From assembly GCF_019393635.1 (NCBI RefSeq), contig NC_057861.1, positions 543,192,211-543,256,210 of the forward strand: a stretch of DNA of 64,000 nucleotides, given 5' to 3'. Of the stretch, positions 24,851 to 35,879 are shown piece by piece. Positions within the stretch are counted from its first letter, which is position 1, and every line of letters starts with the position of its first letter. The stretch is from Dromiciops gliroides. Lineage: Eukaryota; Chordata; Mammalia; Microbiotheria; Microbiotheriidae. The notes under the pieces were generated by a model that worked only from the letters and a program-made list of their open reading frames with translations, did no database searches and had not been told where the DNA came from. Both the position numbers and the translations under genes were made by a program.

Positions 24851-25486
24851 ACATATATGCTTATGGCCAAGAATAACTTACCCAGCAAAACTGAGTATAA
24901 TTCTACAAGAAAATATGAAAAAAGAATCTTTAATGAAATAGATTTACAAGCACTCCTGGTTTAAAAAAAAAAAAAAAGGCCAGAGCTGCAGAGAAATTTG
25001 TGGGAAAATGATATATTCTCTCTGAACCCTATCCATCATCTGGGGTCATAGAGGAAGTCTAATTAGACAAGATCTGGGAGTGATTCTGTTATGTTTTGGT
25101 CATTTTAAAAGAAGAATGAAAAGAGAGGGGAAGGGACATATATTGGGGAAAAGGAGGGGAAAGGAAGGTTAGGAAAAATTATTTCATCTAATCAAGTTAG
25201 GAAATAGACATCTATACAAACAAGGAAGAAGGGGTAAGGGGAGAGAATGACAATTCAAACTCATTCTCATTAGAACTGGTCAAAGGAGGAAAAAATACAT
25301 ACACATACACAGAGCTGTGTACCAAAATATATTCACTCAACAGGGAAACAGAGAAAAGGGAGAAGAAAAAGAGAGGAATTAGAGGGAGGATCTGCTGCTC
25401 TGCGTGGTTTCAATTCCTCAGAATTAGATCACTCAGCACCAGGGCCAAAGCAATAGGAAGCCACTGGAATAAGAATATTGGAGGCA

Positions 25487-25645
25487 GGGGCAGCTAGGTG
25501 GTGCAGTGGATAAAGCACCGGCCCTGGATTCAGGAGTACCTGAGTTCAAATCTGGCCTCAGACACTTGACACTTACTAGCTGTGTGACCCTGGGTAAGTC
25601 ACTTAACCCCCATTGCCCCGCAAAAAAACCAAACCAAAACAAGAA
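25487..25645 (+). mobile_element. CORE-SINE (WSINE1-like), first of a stack
   Basis: Preceded by AAGAATATTGGAGGCAG (25471-25487), which recurs at the start of the next SINE. Tail is (CAAAA)n-like. Confidence 0.93.
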
Positions 25646-25656
25646 TATTGGAGGCA

Positions 25657-25802
25657 GGGGCAGCTAGGGGGTGCAGTGGATAGAACACTGGCCCTGGAGT
25701 CAGGAGGACCTGAGTTCAAATCCGACCTCAGATACTTAACAGTTACTAGCTGTGTGACCCTGGGCAAGTCACTTAACCCCAACTGCCTCACCAAAAAAAA
25801 AA
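25657..25802 (+). mobile_element. CORE-SINE (WSINE1-like), second of a stack
   Basis: Starts immediately after the second AAGAATATTGGAGGCAG copy and ends with a poly-A that runs into a third AGAATATTG copy. Confidence 0.93.
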
Positions 25803-25815
25803 AAAAAAGAATATT

Positions 25816-26064
25816 GAGGCAGCTAGGTGGCTCAGTGGATAGAGTGCTGGGCCTGGAATCAGTAAGACCTGAATTCAAATTTGACCTTACACAGTTACTA
25901 GCTGTATGACCTTGGGCAAGTCATTCAACCTCTGTTTACCTTAATCCACTGGAGAAGGAAACTGCAAACCATTCGAATATCTGTGCCAAGAAATCCCTGT
26001 GAACAGGATTTACATGCTAAGGTCCATGGGGTCATGAAGAGTCAGACACAACTGAACAACAAGA
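25816..26064 (+). mobile_element. CORE-SINE with RTE/BovB-like tail, third of a stack
   Basis: Head GAGGCAGCTAGGTGGCTCAG, core, MIR-like middle, then the tail CATGAAGAGTCAGACACAAC followed by TGAACAAC. That tail resembles the BovB 3' end. This is the oldest-looking member of the stack. Confidence 0.88.
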
Positions 26065-26109
26065 TTAAGGAATGAACTGATCCTAAGCAAAGTAAAACTT
26101 TAAGGACGG

Positions 26110-26272
26110 GGGGGGGGGGCTAAGGTGGCGCAGTGGATAAAGCACCGACCCTGGATTCAGGAGTACCTGAGTTCAAATCCGGCCTCATACACTTACTAGC
26201 TGTGTGACCCTGGGCAAGTCACTTAACCCCCATTGCCCCGCAAAAACAAACAAACAAACAAACCAAAAACTT
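26110..26272 (+). mobile_element. CORE-SINE (WSINE1-like)
   Basis: TSD AAACTTTAAGGAC on both sides (about 26095 and 26266). The head is preceded by a run of about 12 G. The tail is (CAAA)n. Confidence 0.92.
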
Positions 26273-26279
26273 TAAGGAC

Positions 26280-26785
26280 ATACAAAATATTTATAGCTTT
26301 TTTTTGAAGTGGCAAAGAAAGGGAATTAGAGGGTATACCTATAAATTAGAGAATGGCTGAACAAGTTATTTTTTTATAAATATGATGTAATACTTTTATG
26401 CTATATGAAAAGGTAAAAGAAAGGGTTTTAGAGAAACCTGGGAAGAGTTGTATGAACAGATGAAGAGGGACAGTGAACAGAAGTAAAAGAATAATTTATA
26501 AAATGACAACATGGTAAAGTAAATAACTTTAAAAGAATTAGGAACTCTAATCACTGAAATCATCAACTATGATTCCAGAGGACTAATGATGAAACTTACT
26601 ACACACTTCTTGATAGAAAGTTGAAGGATTCAGAGTGAAGAATGAGACATTATGTTATTTATTTATTTTTGCTTGATTGTATATGTTTGTAAAAAGGGGT
26701 TTTTTTCCTTTCATTTTCAATTTTGGGGAAGTGTTGAGGTGAGAAAGAAGGCAGATTTCTGCTTGATTAAAAATATAAATGTATA
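26280..26785 (+). mobile_element. LINE-1 3' end
   Basis: ORF2 C-terminal relic (ACAAAATATTTATAGC) and 3' UTR ending in AT-rich sequence. Diverged. Confidence 0.75.
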
Positions 26786-27447
26786 TTTTAAAAATTAATT
26801 TGGAAGAACAAAAGGTCTAAGACAGAGGTTCTATTTTTAAGTGCCATTGAGCCCTTCAATAGTCTAGTGAAGTCTATGGATCTCTTCTCAGAGTAATGTT
26901 TTACATATAAGATCAGAAAGGAAACCAAGTATATTAAAACAAAGATGCAATTTTTTTCCCTATTCAAGCTCATAGGTCCACTGAAATTGATCACCAGGTT
27001 AAGAACATCTGCTCTAGAATTCTCAAGAGGAACAATGGGGGGGAAAAAGTAAGAATGAAAGATCACTACTACTCCCAGACCTCATGTTATATTCTAAAGC
27101 AGTAATCATCATCACTATTTGGTACTGTTAAAAAAAAAAATTCTACCAGTGTAACAGGCTAGATAAATAAGAATCAGAAATGTCTGAATTTCATAGTCTG
27201 CTGTTTAATAATCACAGGAAAATAAACATAGGGAAGTATTTATTTGACAATTGCTGGGGACACCAGAATACAGTTTGGTTAAAGAGAGAGAGAGAGAGTA
27301 GCATTTTACATCTTATATGATATGTTCTAAATGGACACTTAAAATATAAAAAGTTGTAGCATAAAAAAGAATTGGGAAGAAAACCATGGCTAGGGGAAGA
27401 ACCAAGAGTTATAAAAGATCAGAAAGATGGAACATTTTTTTTCATAT
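26786..27447 (+). mobile_element. LINE-1 ORF2 part (+)
   Basis: Begins AATTTGGAAGAACAAAAGG, the same ORF2 block as at 3950. It is interrupted by a hAT-like element and a (GA)n run (27281-27298). Its end is hidden by the SINE at 27461, after which LINE-1 sequence is in the opposite orientation. Confidence 0.75.
26822..27016. mobile_element. hAT-type non-autonomous DNA transposon remnant
   Basis: Interrupts LINE-1 ORF2. The left edge AGAGGTTCT and right edge GTTAAGAACATCTG form degraded terminal inverted repeats of the CAGGGGTTCTTAACC kind typical of hAT elements. Flanking TCTAAGA and CTCTAGAA are a plausible 8-bp duplication. Confidence 0.55.
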
Positions 27448-27460
27448 AAGTATAGATAGC

Positions 27461-27618
27461 TTGGGGGCGGCTAGGTGGCGTCAGTGGATTAAGCACCGGC
27501 CCGGGATTCAGGAGTACCTGAGTTCAAAATCTGGCCTTAGACACTTGACATTTACTAGCTGTGTGACCCTGGGCAAGTCACTTAAACCCCCATTGCCCCG
27601 CAAAAAAAAAAAAAAAAA
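27461..27618 (+). mobile_element. CORE-SINE (WSINE1-like) at an orientation junction
   Basis: Perfect TSD AAGTATAGATAGCT at both ends. It sits precisely between LINE-1 (+) and LINE-1 (-) sequence. Confidence 0.93.
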
Positions 27619-27629
27619 GTATAGATAGC

Positions 27630-28790
27630 TTTGGGTTTCTTCATCTGAAAAATTGCCTGTTCATATCCTTTTGACCATTTTTCAATTGGGGAATGACTTG
27701 TATTCTTATCAGTTTGACTCGGTTCTCTATATATTTGAGAAATTAAGCCTTTATCAGAGCTACTTGCTATAAACATGTTCCCCCAGCTTTCTGCTTTCCC
27801 TTCTAATCTTGGCTGAATTGGTTTTGTTTGTGCAAAAGTTTTTTTTTAATTTAATATAATCCAAACTATCCATTTTATATCTCATAATGCTCTCTGTCTG
27901 CTTGTCTGACCATAAATTTTTCCCTTATCCAAAGAGTTAACAGGTAAACTATTCACACTACCCTAACTTGCCTATGGTAATTTACTTATAGTATCAGCCC
28001 TTTAAGTCTAAATCATGTACCCATTTTGACCCTTATCTTAGTGTATAGTATGTTTATATCTAGTTTCTGCCTTTTCAGCAGTTTTTGTCAAATAGTGACT
28101 TCTTGTCCTAAAATCTTGGATCTTTGGGTTTATCAAATACTAGATCACTAAGGTCATTTACTACTATGTCTTTGTGTACCTAATTAATCTATTCCACTGA
28201 TCCAACCACTTTATTTCTTTGACAGTACCCAAATAATTTTGATGATTGCTGCTTTCTAATACAGTTTGGGATCTGGTATGGCCAAGCCACCTTCCTTCAA
28301 ATTTTTTTTTCATTAATTCCCGTGATATTCTTGACAATTTTTTTCCCTAGATGAATTTTGTCATTATTTTTTTCTAGCTCTAGAAAATAAGTTTTTGGTA
28401 CTGTAATTGGTATTGCACTAATAAGTAAATAATTTAGATGGAATTGTCATTCTTATTATATTGGCTCAGCCTATGTACATTCAGATCTGTTTTAATGTGA
28501 AAAGTGGTTTGTGATTTGTTCTTATAGTTCCTGGGTTTGTCTTGGCAAGTAGACTCCCAGGTATTTTATACTGTCCTACACTTATTTTAAATGGAATTTC
28601 CTTTCTATCTCTTCCTGCTTGAACTTTGTTGGTAATATAGAAAAGCTGGTAATCTGTGTGGGTTTATTTTATATCCTGCAACTTTGCTAAAGTTGTTAAT
28701 TATTTCAACTATTTTCATATCATCTTTAAAGAAGGATAGTTTTGTTTCCTCACTGCCTATTCTAATTCCTTCCATTTTTCCCCCATTTTA
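27630..28790 (-). mobile_element. LINE-1 ORF2 3' half, reverse
   Basis: Reverse complement of ORF2 from near its 3' end (27640, counterpart of the AAAATGGCCAAAGGATATG block at 5480) up to the RT domain near 28780. It is truncated against the 3' end of a second reverse LINE-1. Confidence 0.88.
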
Positions 28791-29096
28791 ATAGTATTTT
28801 TGTTTTTTCCAATTGCATGTAAATATAGTTTTCAACATACATTTTTGAGATTTTGAGTTCCAAATTTTTCTCTCTCCCTCCCTAAGGACAGCAAGCAATC
28901 TGATATAGGTTATACAATACAATCATGCTAAACATATTTCCACGCTAGTCATGTCGTGAAAGAAGAATCAGAACAAAAGGGAAAAACTACAAGAAAGAAA
29001 AAAACAAAAACCCAAAAAACACCACCAAAAAAAGTTAAAATAGTATGCTTCCATCTGCATGCAGACTCCATAGTTCTTTTCCTGGATATGGAGAAC

Positions 29097-29886
29097 TGTA
29101 GGGGCTGAAATTTAATATATGGAGTGTTAATTGGGTGACTTGCCGAAACACTGGGGTCCTGGAAATAATGAGGGCTCTCTAGGTTAAAAGCTCCCTCCCC
29201 TCCAAACTGCCCTTTTAGATATTTCTCCAGGCCAATAAGAAAGAGCCTTACAGCTTCTTTTCCACAAAAGGATCAGATTTATTACTTGGGAATTAATTAA
29301 ACAACAAAGGTTAAATTAATAAAAATCAAAGATAAGGAAACAGGGAAAAAGAAATACAGATAAATCCTCTTAACTCTAACCTAAGGTCTATACCATCCCC
29401 AGATCGTTTCCAATTAAACTAATTCAAAAGAATGCAGGGGCAGCTAGGTGGCCGCAGTGGATAGAGCACCGGCCCTGGAGTCAGAAGTACCTGAGTTCAA
29501 ATTCCGGCCTCAGACACTAAACACATTACTAACTGTGTGACCCTGGGCAAGTCACTTAACCCCAATTGCCTCACTAAAAAAAAAAAAAAAAAAAAAAAAG
29601 AATGCAGGGTTTATTGTGTTTCACTCACCACCCCCTGGAAAGTCTGCTAGCTTTCTTGCATCACCAGGAACCAGGAAGAGAGAGAGCAGCCAAGCACAAG
29701 AGTGTTCTCGAAGTGACTCCTGCCTCCTTTCAACAAGTGTTCAATCGACCTCCCACAAAAGGGGAGGTCTTCAAAAACTGCCTATGGAGAGTTCTCCTTC
29801 GACCTCAGTAGCATATGTAACTTCAGGATCGGCCAGGTGTGGCCCCTCCCAAATGAGTCCGCTAAATTCCAACTAATTTCTTACCA
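29097..29886 (-). repeat. 3' LTR of the ERV, split by a SINE
   Basis: On the minus strand it runs from TGGTAAG to CCCCTACA, about 0.63 kb after removing the SINE at 29434-29600. A polyadenylation signal (AATAAA on the minus strand) lies near 29275. The polypurine tract immediately precedes it. Confidence 0.75.
29434..29600 (+). mobile_element. CORE-SINE (WSINE1-like) inside the ERV LTR
   Basis: TSD AAAAGAATGCAG on both sides. Being inside the LTR, it post-dates the retroviral insertion. Confidence 0.93.
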
Positions 29887-30907
29887 AGATTCCCCCCCTT
29901 TGTTTTTCTTTGGAAAACATGTGTGGTTTGCTCGATGAAAACAGCCAGAAATAACAGAATATAATACCTATGCTAACAAACAATATGTTAATAACAATAT
30001 AGAAAAAGGAGAAAGAAAGGTTGTCCAGAGGGGCAGTCCCTCATGAACCGTGCGCTTTGACCCTGGCCTGCAGAGGGAGGGCTCTGTGCAGAGAATACGT
30101 TACAAATGGTGTATATAATAACAGAAGGGAAAAAGAAAAACAATAAAACTCTTCATTTAAAGTCTTTGAGATCTTGTCTTCTTCGAGTGGACATCAGGAA
30201 AAACTGGACTCTTGGTCTGGACTCATCAGGAAAACTGGACTCTGGTGATTGAGTCAGAACTCCAGAAGCCACCCCCTTTGCTCATGCACAAAGAGAGTGA
30301 ATGGCTTACTGTAATCTGGGAGTCCTAGGGCAGGTGCTGATAGCAAGGCCCATTTTAATTCTGTTATAGCTGAGAGATGCTGGGAATCCAGCTATAAAGA
30401 TTCTGGGGACAGAATTTTGGTTAGAGCTATAAGAGGCCTTAGTAATTTCACCAAAAGAGGGTATCCATTGTCTGCAATATCCAGTTGCTCCCCAAATGGC
30501 TCTTAACTGCTTCTTGGTAGTGGAGGCAGAAAGTTATTGAATGGCCTGGACTCGCTTAGGAGAGACAGAGCGAGTTCCAGCAACAAGAATAAATCCTAAA
30601 TATTCTACCTGGGGCAAACACCATTGTACCTTTGACTTGGATACCTTGTGGCCTCTCTTGTGTAGCTCTAGTAATATGTGACGGCTATCTTTCCTGACAG
30701 ATTTCAGCATTAGGGAAGCTAAAAGTAAGTTATCAACATATTGTACTAAAGTGGAGCCTTTAAAGGTAATGGAGGCCAGATCCTGCTGTAAAAATTTGGG
30801 AAAATAATGTAGGACTGTCTACAAATCCCTGTGGCGTCTAGTCCAGGTCCACTAGTGCTAAGATTGCATAACTACTCTCAACTCTGCATTATAAAAAGGA
30901 GGGGAAT

Positions 30908-30937
30908 GTAATATGATATAGATAGATAGATAGATAA
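30908..30937 (+). repeat. (GATA)n microsatellite
   Basis: About five to six GATA units at the upstream edge of the recognisable pol region. Confidence 0.9.
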
Positions 30938-31210
30938 TAGAAGATATCGAGTTTAAGTAGGAGTTATATTCTGAAGAACTCTCACTGTTAATTTGATCAC
31001 TGACAATGCTATGCTAAGGATTAGTAAAAGCTTTTTCTTCTACAGGTGAACTACAGAACATGTTCCATTATGAATCTTTTAGAATTGTCTTGGATCATTG
31101 CATTGCTGAGAAAAGCTAAATCCATCATAGATGATCATTGCACAATGTTGCTGTTACTGTGTACAGTGTTCTCCTGGTTTTGCTATACTTTACTAGCATC
31201 AGCTCTTGGT

Positions 31211-31347
31211 GGCAGCTAGGTGATGCAGTGGATAGAGCACCGGCCCTGGATTCAGGAGGACACGAGTTCAAATCTGACCTCAGACACTTGGCACTTACTA
31301 GCTGTGTGAGCAAGTCAATTAACCCCAACTGCCTCACAAAAAAAAGA
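31211..31347 (+). mobile_element. CORE-SINE (WSINE1-like)
   Basis: TSD GCATCAGCTCTTG at 31197-31209 and about 31362. The CTGGGC block of the core is missing. Confidence 0.92.
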
Positions 31348-32407
31348 ATGCTACCAACCATGCATCAGCTCTTGCAAGTCTTTCTAGGTTTTTCTGAAAT
31401 CCACCTGTTCATCATTTCTTAGTGCACAATAGTATTCCATTACATTCCTATACCACAACTGGTTTCAGCCATTCCCCCATTAATGGGCATCTCCTCAATT
31501 TTCAATTCTTCGCCACCTACAAAAAGAACAGCTATAATATTTTGTACATGTAGGTCCTTTTCCCTTTTTATTATTTCTTTGAGATGTAAACCCTAGTATG
31601 GTATTGCTGAGTTGGAGGGTATGCAGAGTTTTATAGTGTCCTTTGACATAGTGTTCCAAATTGCTCTCCAAAATGGTTGGTTCAGTTCATAATTCCAACC
31701 AACAATGCATTAGTGTTCTAATTTTCCCACATCTTCTCCAACATTTATCATTTTCCCTTTTCTGTCAGATTAGCCAATCTGATAGTTGTGAGGTGTTACC
31801 TCAGAGTTGTTTTGATTTGCATTTCTCTAATCAATAATGATTTAGAACATTTTTTCATGACTCTGGATCCCTTTAATTTCTTCATCTGAAAACTGCCTGT
31901 TCATATCCTTTGAACCATTTCTCAATTGGGGAATGACTTGTATTCTTATCAATTTGATTCAATTCTTATATAATTTGAGAAATGAGGCCTTTATTAGAAA
32001 CACTGGCTATAAAAATTGTTTCTTCAGCTTTCTGCTTTCCTCAAATCTTGGTTTGCATTGGTTTTTGTTTGTGCAAAAATTTAATTTAAGGTAATCAAAA
32101 TTACAAGATTTCCACATTTCATAATGTTGCTTTATCTCTTCTTTGTCATCAATTCTTCTCTTCTCCATAGATCTGATAGGTAAATTATTCCTTGCTCTCC
32201 TAATTTGTTTATGGTATCACCCTTTATATTTAAATCATGTACTCATTTTGACATTATTTTGATATACAGCATGATATATTGGTCTATGCCTAGTTTCTGC
32301 CATACTATTTTCCAGTTTGTTCCAGCAGTTTTTTGTCAAGTAGTGAGTTCTTATCCAAGAAGTTGGCGTCTTTGGGTTTATCAACAGTACCTAAAGTCAT
32401 TTACTAC

Positions 32408-33285
32408 TGTTTTATTAAATTACTGGCAACCAGGCTAGGTTTGGTTAAATTATTGGGTGGCTCACTGTTTTTTTTTCTAAAATATTGCTACTTATAAATT
32501 AATGTCTATTGCATTCATTTAGACAGTAAACTTTTTTTTTTTTTTATGAGGGCAATTGGGGTTAAGTGACTTGCCCAGGGTCACACAGCTAGTAAGGTTA
32601 AGTGTTTGAGGCTGGATTTGAACTCAGGTACTCCTGACTCCAAGGCCTGTGCTCTATCCACTGCGCCACCTAGCTGCCCCAGCATTTATTATTAAAATAT
32701 ATTAAATGTTAGTAAAGACTATTGACCACATGGAAGTTAACACAAACCAAAAAACCTCCAGCACTGTATATATCTCTAAGTGGAAGTACATGGCCCCAAG
32801 CAGGAGTTTCAGAAGCCCTCATGTACCTACTCTGGCCTAAGAGGAGAACACTCACCAACCTACTGAGGGTCCTGACTAAAAGTGAGTTCCAAGGATGGTG
32901 CTGGCCAGAAGCCTCCTGTGTTCCTGACTTTTATCCTCTTTTGATAGAAGCATGTCACTACACACGATCAAAACTAATTGTCAGTTTCATTCAATTCCAT
33001 TGATTGACATGACTTGAGGTGGTTCCATTATTAAAATAAATCTCTACTGTGATACACCAGGATCTAATGGGAGAGAGACCCAGAGAAGCAAGGGCGAATT
33101 CAGATAGGTATGGTTTTAATTCCCTCACTTCACTGGCCTAGACACAAAGAGTCTTATCTCCATTCCCTGGAATAGCCCTCCCTCCCAACATTGACCTCTA
33201 AAGTGGGGAGAGTTAGAGAATACCTGACTAGAACTGGTCCTGGGGTCCCCCCCCCAATCCATTATTAATAATTAATTTTCGCACA
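32408..33285. mobile_element. Solo LTR (class I type) with a SINE inside
   Basis: A fossil solo LTR: it begins TGTTTTATTAAATT and ends TTTTCGCACA, and the host LINE-1 reads through once it is removed. The 4-bp duplication CTAC flanks it (32404-32407, 33286-33289). It is about 0.72 kb without the SINE. AATAAA on + near 33034 suggests a + orientation, but this is not certain. It is not obviously the same family as the other two LTRs. Confidence 0.75.
32530..32680 (-). mobile_element. CORE-SINE (WSINE1-like) inside the solo LTR
   Basis: Poly-T at left, CACCTAGCTGCCCC at right. Third layer of nesting (LINE-1, LTR, SINE). Confidence 0.92.
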
Positions 33286-34751
33286 CTACTGTGTCTTGTA
33301 TACCTTATCTATTCCATTCATCTACCACTCGTATTTCTTAGCCAGTACCAAATAGTTTTGATGATTGCTGCTTTATAATATAGTTTTAGATCTGGGCATA
33401 GCTAGGCCACCATTCTTTTGCATTCTTTCATTAATTCCCGTGATATTCTTGACCTTTTGTTTTTCCAGATGAATTTTGTAATTATTTTTTTAACTCTAGA
33501 AAATTAGGTATTGGTAGTTTGGTGTGGCACTGAATAAGTAAATTAACTGAGATAGAATTGTCATTCTTATTATATTGGTTCAGCCTACGCATGAGAAATT
33601 AATGGTTTTCCAATTGTTCAGATCTGATGTATATGTGAAAAGTGTTTTGTAATTGTGTTCTTATAGTGCCTGGATTTGTCTTGGCAAGAAGACTCCCAAG
33701 TATTTTATACTATCTATACTTATTTTAAACGGAATTTCCCTTTCCATCTCTTCCTGCTGGACTTTGTTGGTAATGTACAAAAAAGCTGTTGGTTTGTGTG
33801 GTTTATTTTATATCCTACAACTTTGCTAAAGTTGTTAATTTCAACTATTTTAGTTGATTCTCTACATATACCATCATATCATCTGCCAAGAAGTGATAGT
33901 TTTGTTTCCCTGTTTATTCTAATGCCTTCAATTTCTTTTTTTTCTCTTAGTGTTATAGGTAGCATTTCTAGTACAATATTGACTAATAGTAGTGAGGATG
34001 GGCATCCTTGCTTACCCCTGACCTTATTGGGAAGGCTTCTAGTTTATCCCTAATTACAGATAATTTTTGCTGATGGTTTTAAATAGATACTACTTGCTGT
34101 TTTAAGGAAAGCTCCATTTATTCCTATGCTTTCTAGTGTTTGTAATAAGAAGGGTATTATTGCATTTTGTCAAAAGCTTTTTTCCTATCTATTGAGATAA
34201 TCATGATTTTTGTTGGTTTTGTTATTGATATGGTCAACTATGGTGATACTTTTCCTAATACTGAACCAGCTCTGCATTCCTGGCATAAGTCCTTCCTGGT
34301 CATAGTGTATGGTCTTTATCATAAATTGCTATAATCTCCTTGCTATTATTTTATTTAAAATTTTTGCATCAATGTTAAGTAATGAAATTGGTCTATAGTT
34401 TTCTTTCTCTGTTTTTGTTATTTCTCATTTAGGCACCAGTAACATGTTAGTGTCATAAAAGGGATTTTGGAGGCCTCATTCCTTGCCCATTTCCCAAATA
34501 GTTTATGTAGTATTGGAATTAATTTTCTTTAAATGTTTGGTATAATTCACTTGTGAATCCATCTGGTCCTGGGGATTTTTTTAGGGAGTTCATTGATGGT
34601 TTATTCAATTTCTTTTTCTAAGATAGGGTTACGTATTCTATTTCCTTTTTTATTAATCTGGAAAATTTATATTTTGTAAATATTCATCCATTTCACTTAG
34701 ATTGCTACATTTATTGGCATATAATTGGATAAAATAGCTCCTAAAATTGTT

Positions 34752-34917
34752 TTTTTTTTTAAATTAAATTTTATTTTTTTGGTGAGGCAATTGGGGTTAA
34801 GTGACTTGCCCAAAGTCACACAACTAGTGAATATTAAGTGTCTGAGGCCGGATTTGAATTCAGGCCCTCCTGACTCCAGGGCCGGTGCTCTATCCACTGC
34901 ACCACCTAGCTGCCCCT
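34752..34917 (-). mobile_element. CORE-SINE (WSINE1-like)
   Basis: Reverse copy within reverse LINE-1 ORF2. Flanking AATTGTTTT repeats form a plausible TSD. Confidence 0.92.
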
Positions 34918-35009
34918 AATAATTGTTTTAATTTACTCTTCATTGATGGTGAATTCACCCTTTTCATTTTTTATATTGGCGATTTGGTTTTCTTTTTAAA
35001 ATCAAATTA

Positions 35010-35155
35010 GGGCAGCTAGGTAGTGCAGTGGATAGAGCACTGGCCCGGGATTCAGGAGGAACCTGAGTTCAAATCCAGCCTCAGACATTTAACACTTACT
35101 AGCTGTGTGACCCTGGGAAAGTCACTTAACCCCAATTGCCTCACCCCCCCCAAAT
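35010..35155 (+). mobile_element. CORE-SINE (WSINE1-like)
   Basis: Perfect TSD AAATCAAATTA on both sides. The tail is C-rich (CACCCCCCCC). Confidence 0.92.
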
Positions 35156-35484
35156 CAAATTAACCAATTGTTTATCTATTTTATTGTGTTTTTTCTCTTA
35201 TAAAACCAGTTCCAACTTTTATTAGCTCAATGGTTTTCTTACCTTCAACTTTATTAATCTCTCCTTTGATTTCTAGGATTTTCAATTTGGTGTTTAACTG
35301 GGATTTAAAATTTATCCTTTTTTTTTTTAGTTGCATGCCCAATTCATTGATCTGCTTTCTCTATTTTCTTGATGTTTAGAAATAGAAATTTTCCCTTAGG
35401 TACTGCTTTAGCTGCATCCCATAAATTTTGGTATGCTGTCTCATTCTTGTCATTCTCTTTAATGAAATTATTTTTTTACCCTCA

Positions 35485-35875
35485 AGCCATCATCCTGGGA
35501 AGTAACTCCTGTGGAAATGCAGCCTGGCAACTTCTCTTGCAGGTGCTACAGCCACAGCTATTGAAGACCCAGAAAGGAAAGGTCTTGACAGCAAAGTCCT
35601 CGAACTGTCAAATGGTTCAACATCAGAAGTAGATATCATCGGGCGGCTAGTTGGCACAGTAAATAAAGCACTGGCCCTGGATTCAGGAGGACCTGAGTTC
35701 AAATCCAGCCTCATACACTTGACACTTACTAGCTGTGTGACCCTGGGCAAGTGTCACTTAACCTTCATTGCCCCTCCTCTCCAAATGGATATCATCTTGC
35801 TTGTGAAAATTATATTAAAGTACTAACATCTGCTTTGCTGCTACACTCTCAGAACCATGTGACTTTTCCATCAGC
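35485..35875 (+). other. Unidentified segment split by a SINE
   Basis: 35485-35638 and 35783-35875 look like one sequence once the SINE is removed (both edges share GATATCAT). The frame from about 35545 reads AIEDPERKGLDSKVLELSNG and stays open to a TAA near 35823. That could be a scrap of a processed pseudogene, but I cannot name a parent. Confidence 0.35.
35640..35782 (+). mobile_element. CORE-SINE (WSINE1-like)
   Basis: TSD GATATCAT. The head reads GGGCGGCTAGTTGGCACAGT. Confidence 0.9.
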
Positions 35876-35879
35876 TGAA

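Larger units (their letters stand above)
22400..25420 (+). mobile_element. LINE-1/HAL1 5' UTR and ORF1, degraded
   Basis: 22400-22621 and 23209-24110 are 5'-UTR sequence. ORF1 follows: a coiled-coil-like frame at 24248-24457 (QEILELNQKTEEVEENVKYL) and C-terminal ORF1 sequence to about 24960. It is split by a TA repeat near 24762-24850. 24975-25420 is purine-rich spacer or 3' UTR. No ORF2 sequence follows before the SINE stack. A solo LTR interrupts at 22622-23208. Confidence 0.8.
29097..31047 (-). mobile_element. Reduced class I (gammaretrovirus-like) endogenous retrovirus
   Basis: A fossil provirus on the minus strand inside a LINE-1 3' UTR. Parts seen: a reverse-transcriptase stretch of pol (about 30500-30880), a possible envelope C-terminal membrane segment (about 29930-30010), a polypurine tract (about 29890-29905 on the complement) and the 3' LTR (29097-29886). 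Gag, most of pol and a recognisable 5' LTR are not seen. GAAC at 29093-29096 and 31048-31051 is a candidate 4-bp duplication. It is clearly broken and incomplete. A SINE has since entered the LTR. Confidence 0.75.
28791..35484 (-). mobile_element. LINE-1 (reverse) carrying an ERV, a solo LTR and SINEs
   Basis: 3' UTR at 28791-29096 and 31052-31200, then ORF2 antisense through 32407 and 33286-35484. It covers the C-terminal part, the RT (33676-34050 in + reads as antisense RT) and part of the endonuclease side. It ends inside ORF2 near 35484, so it is 5'-truncated. Insertions, in order: ERV 29097-31047, SINE 31211, solo LTR 32408-33285 with a SINE, SINE 34752 (-), SINE 35010 (+). Confidence 0.88.
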
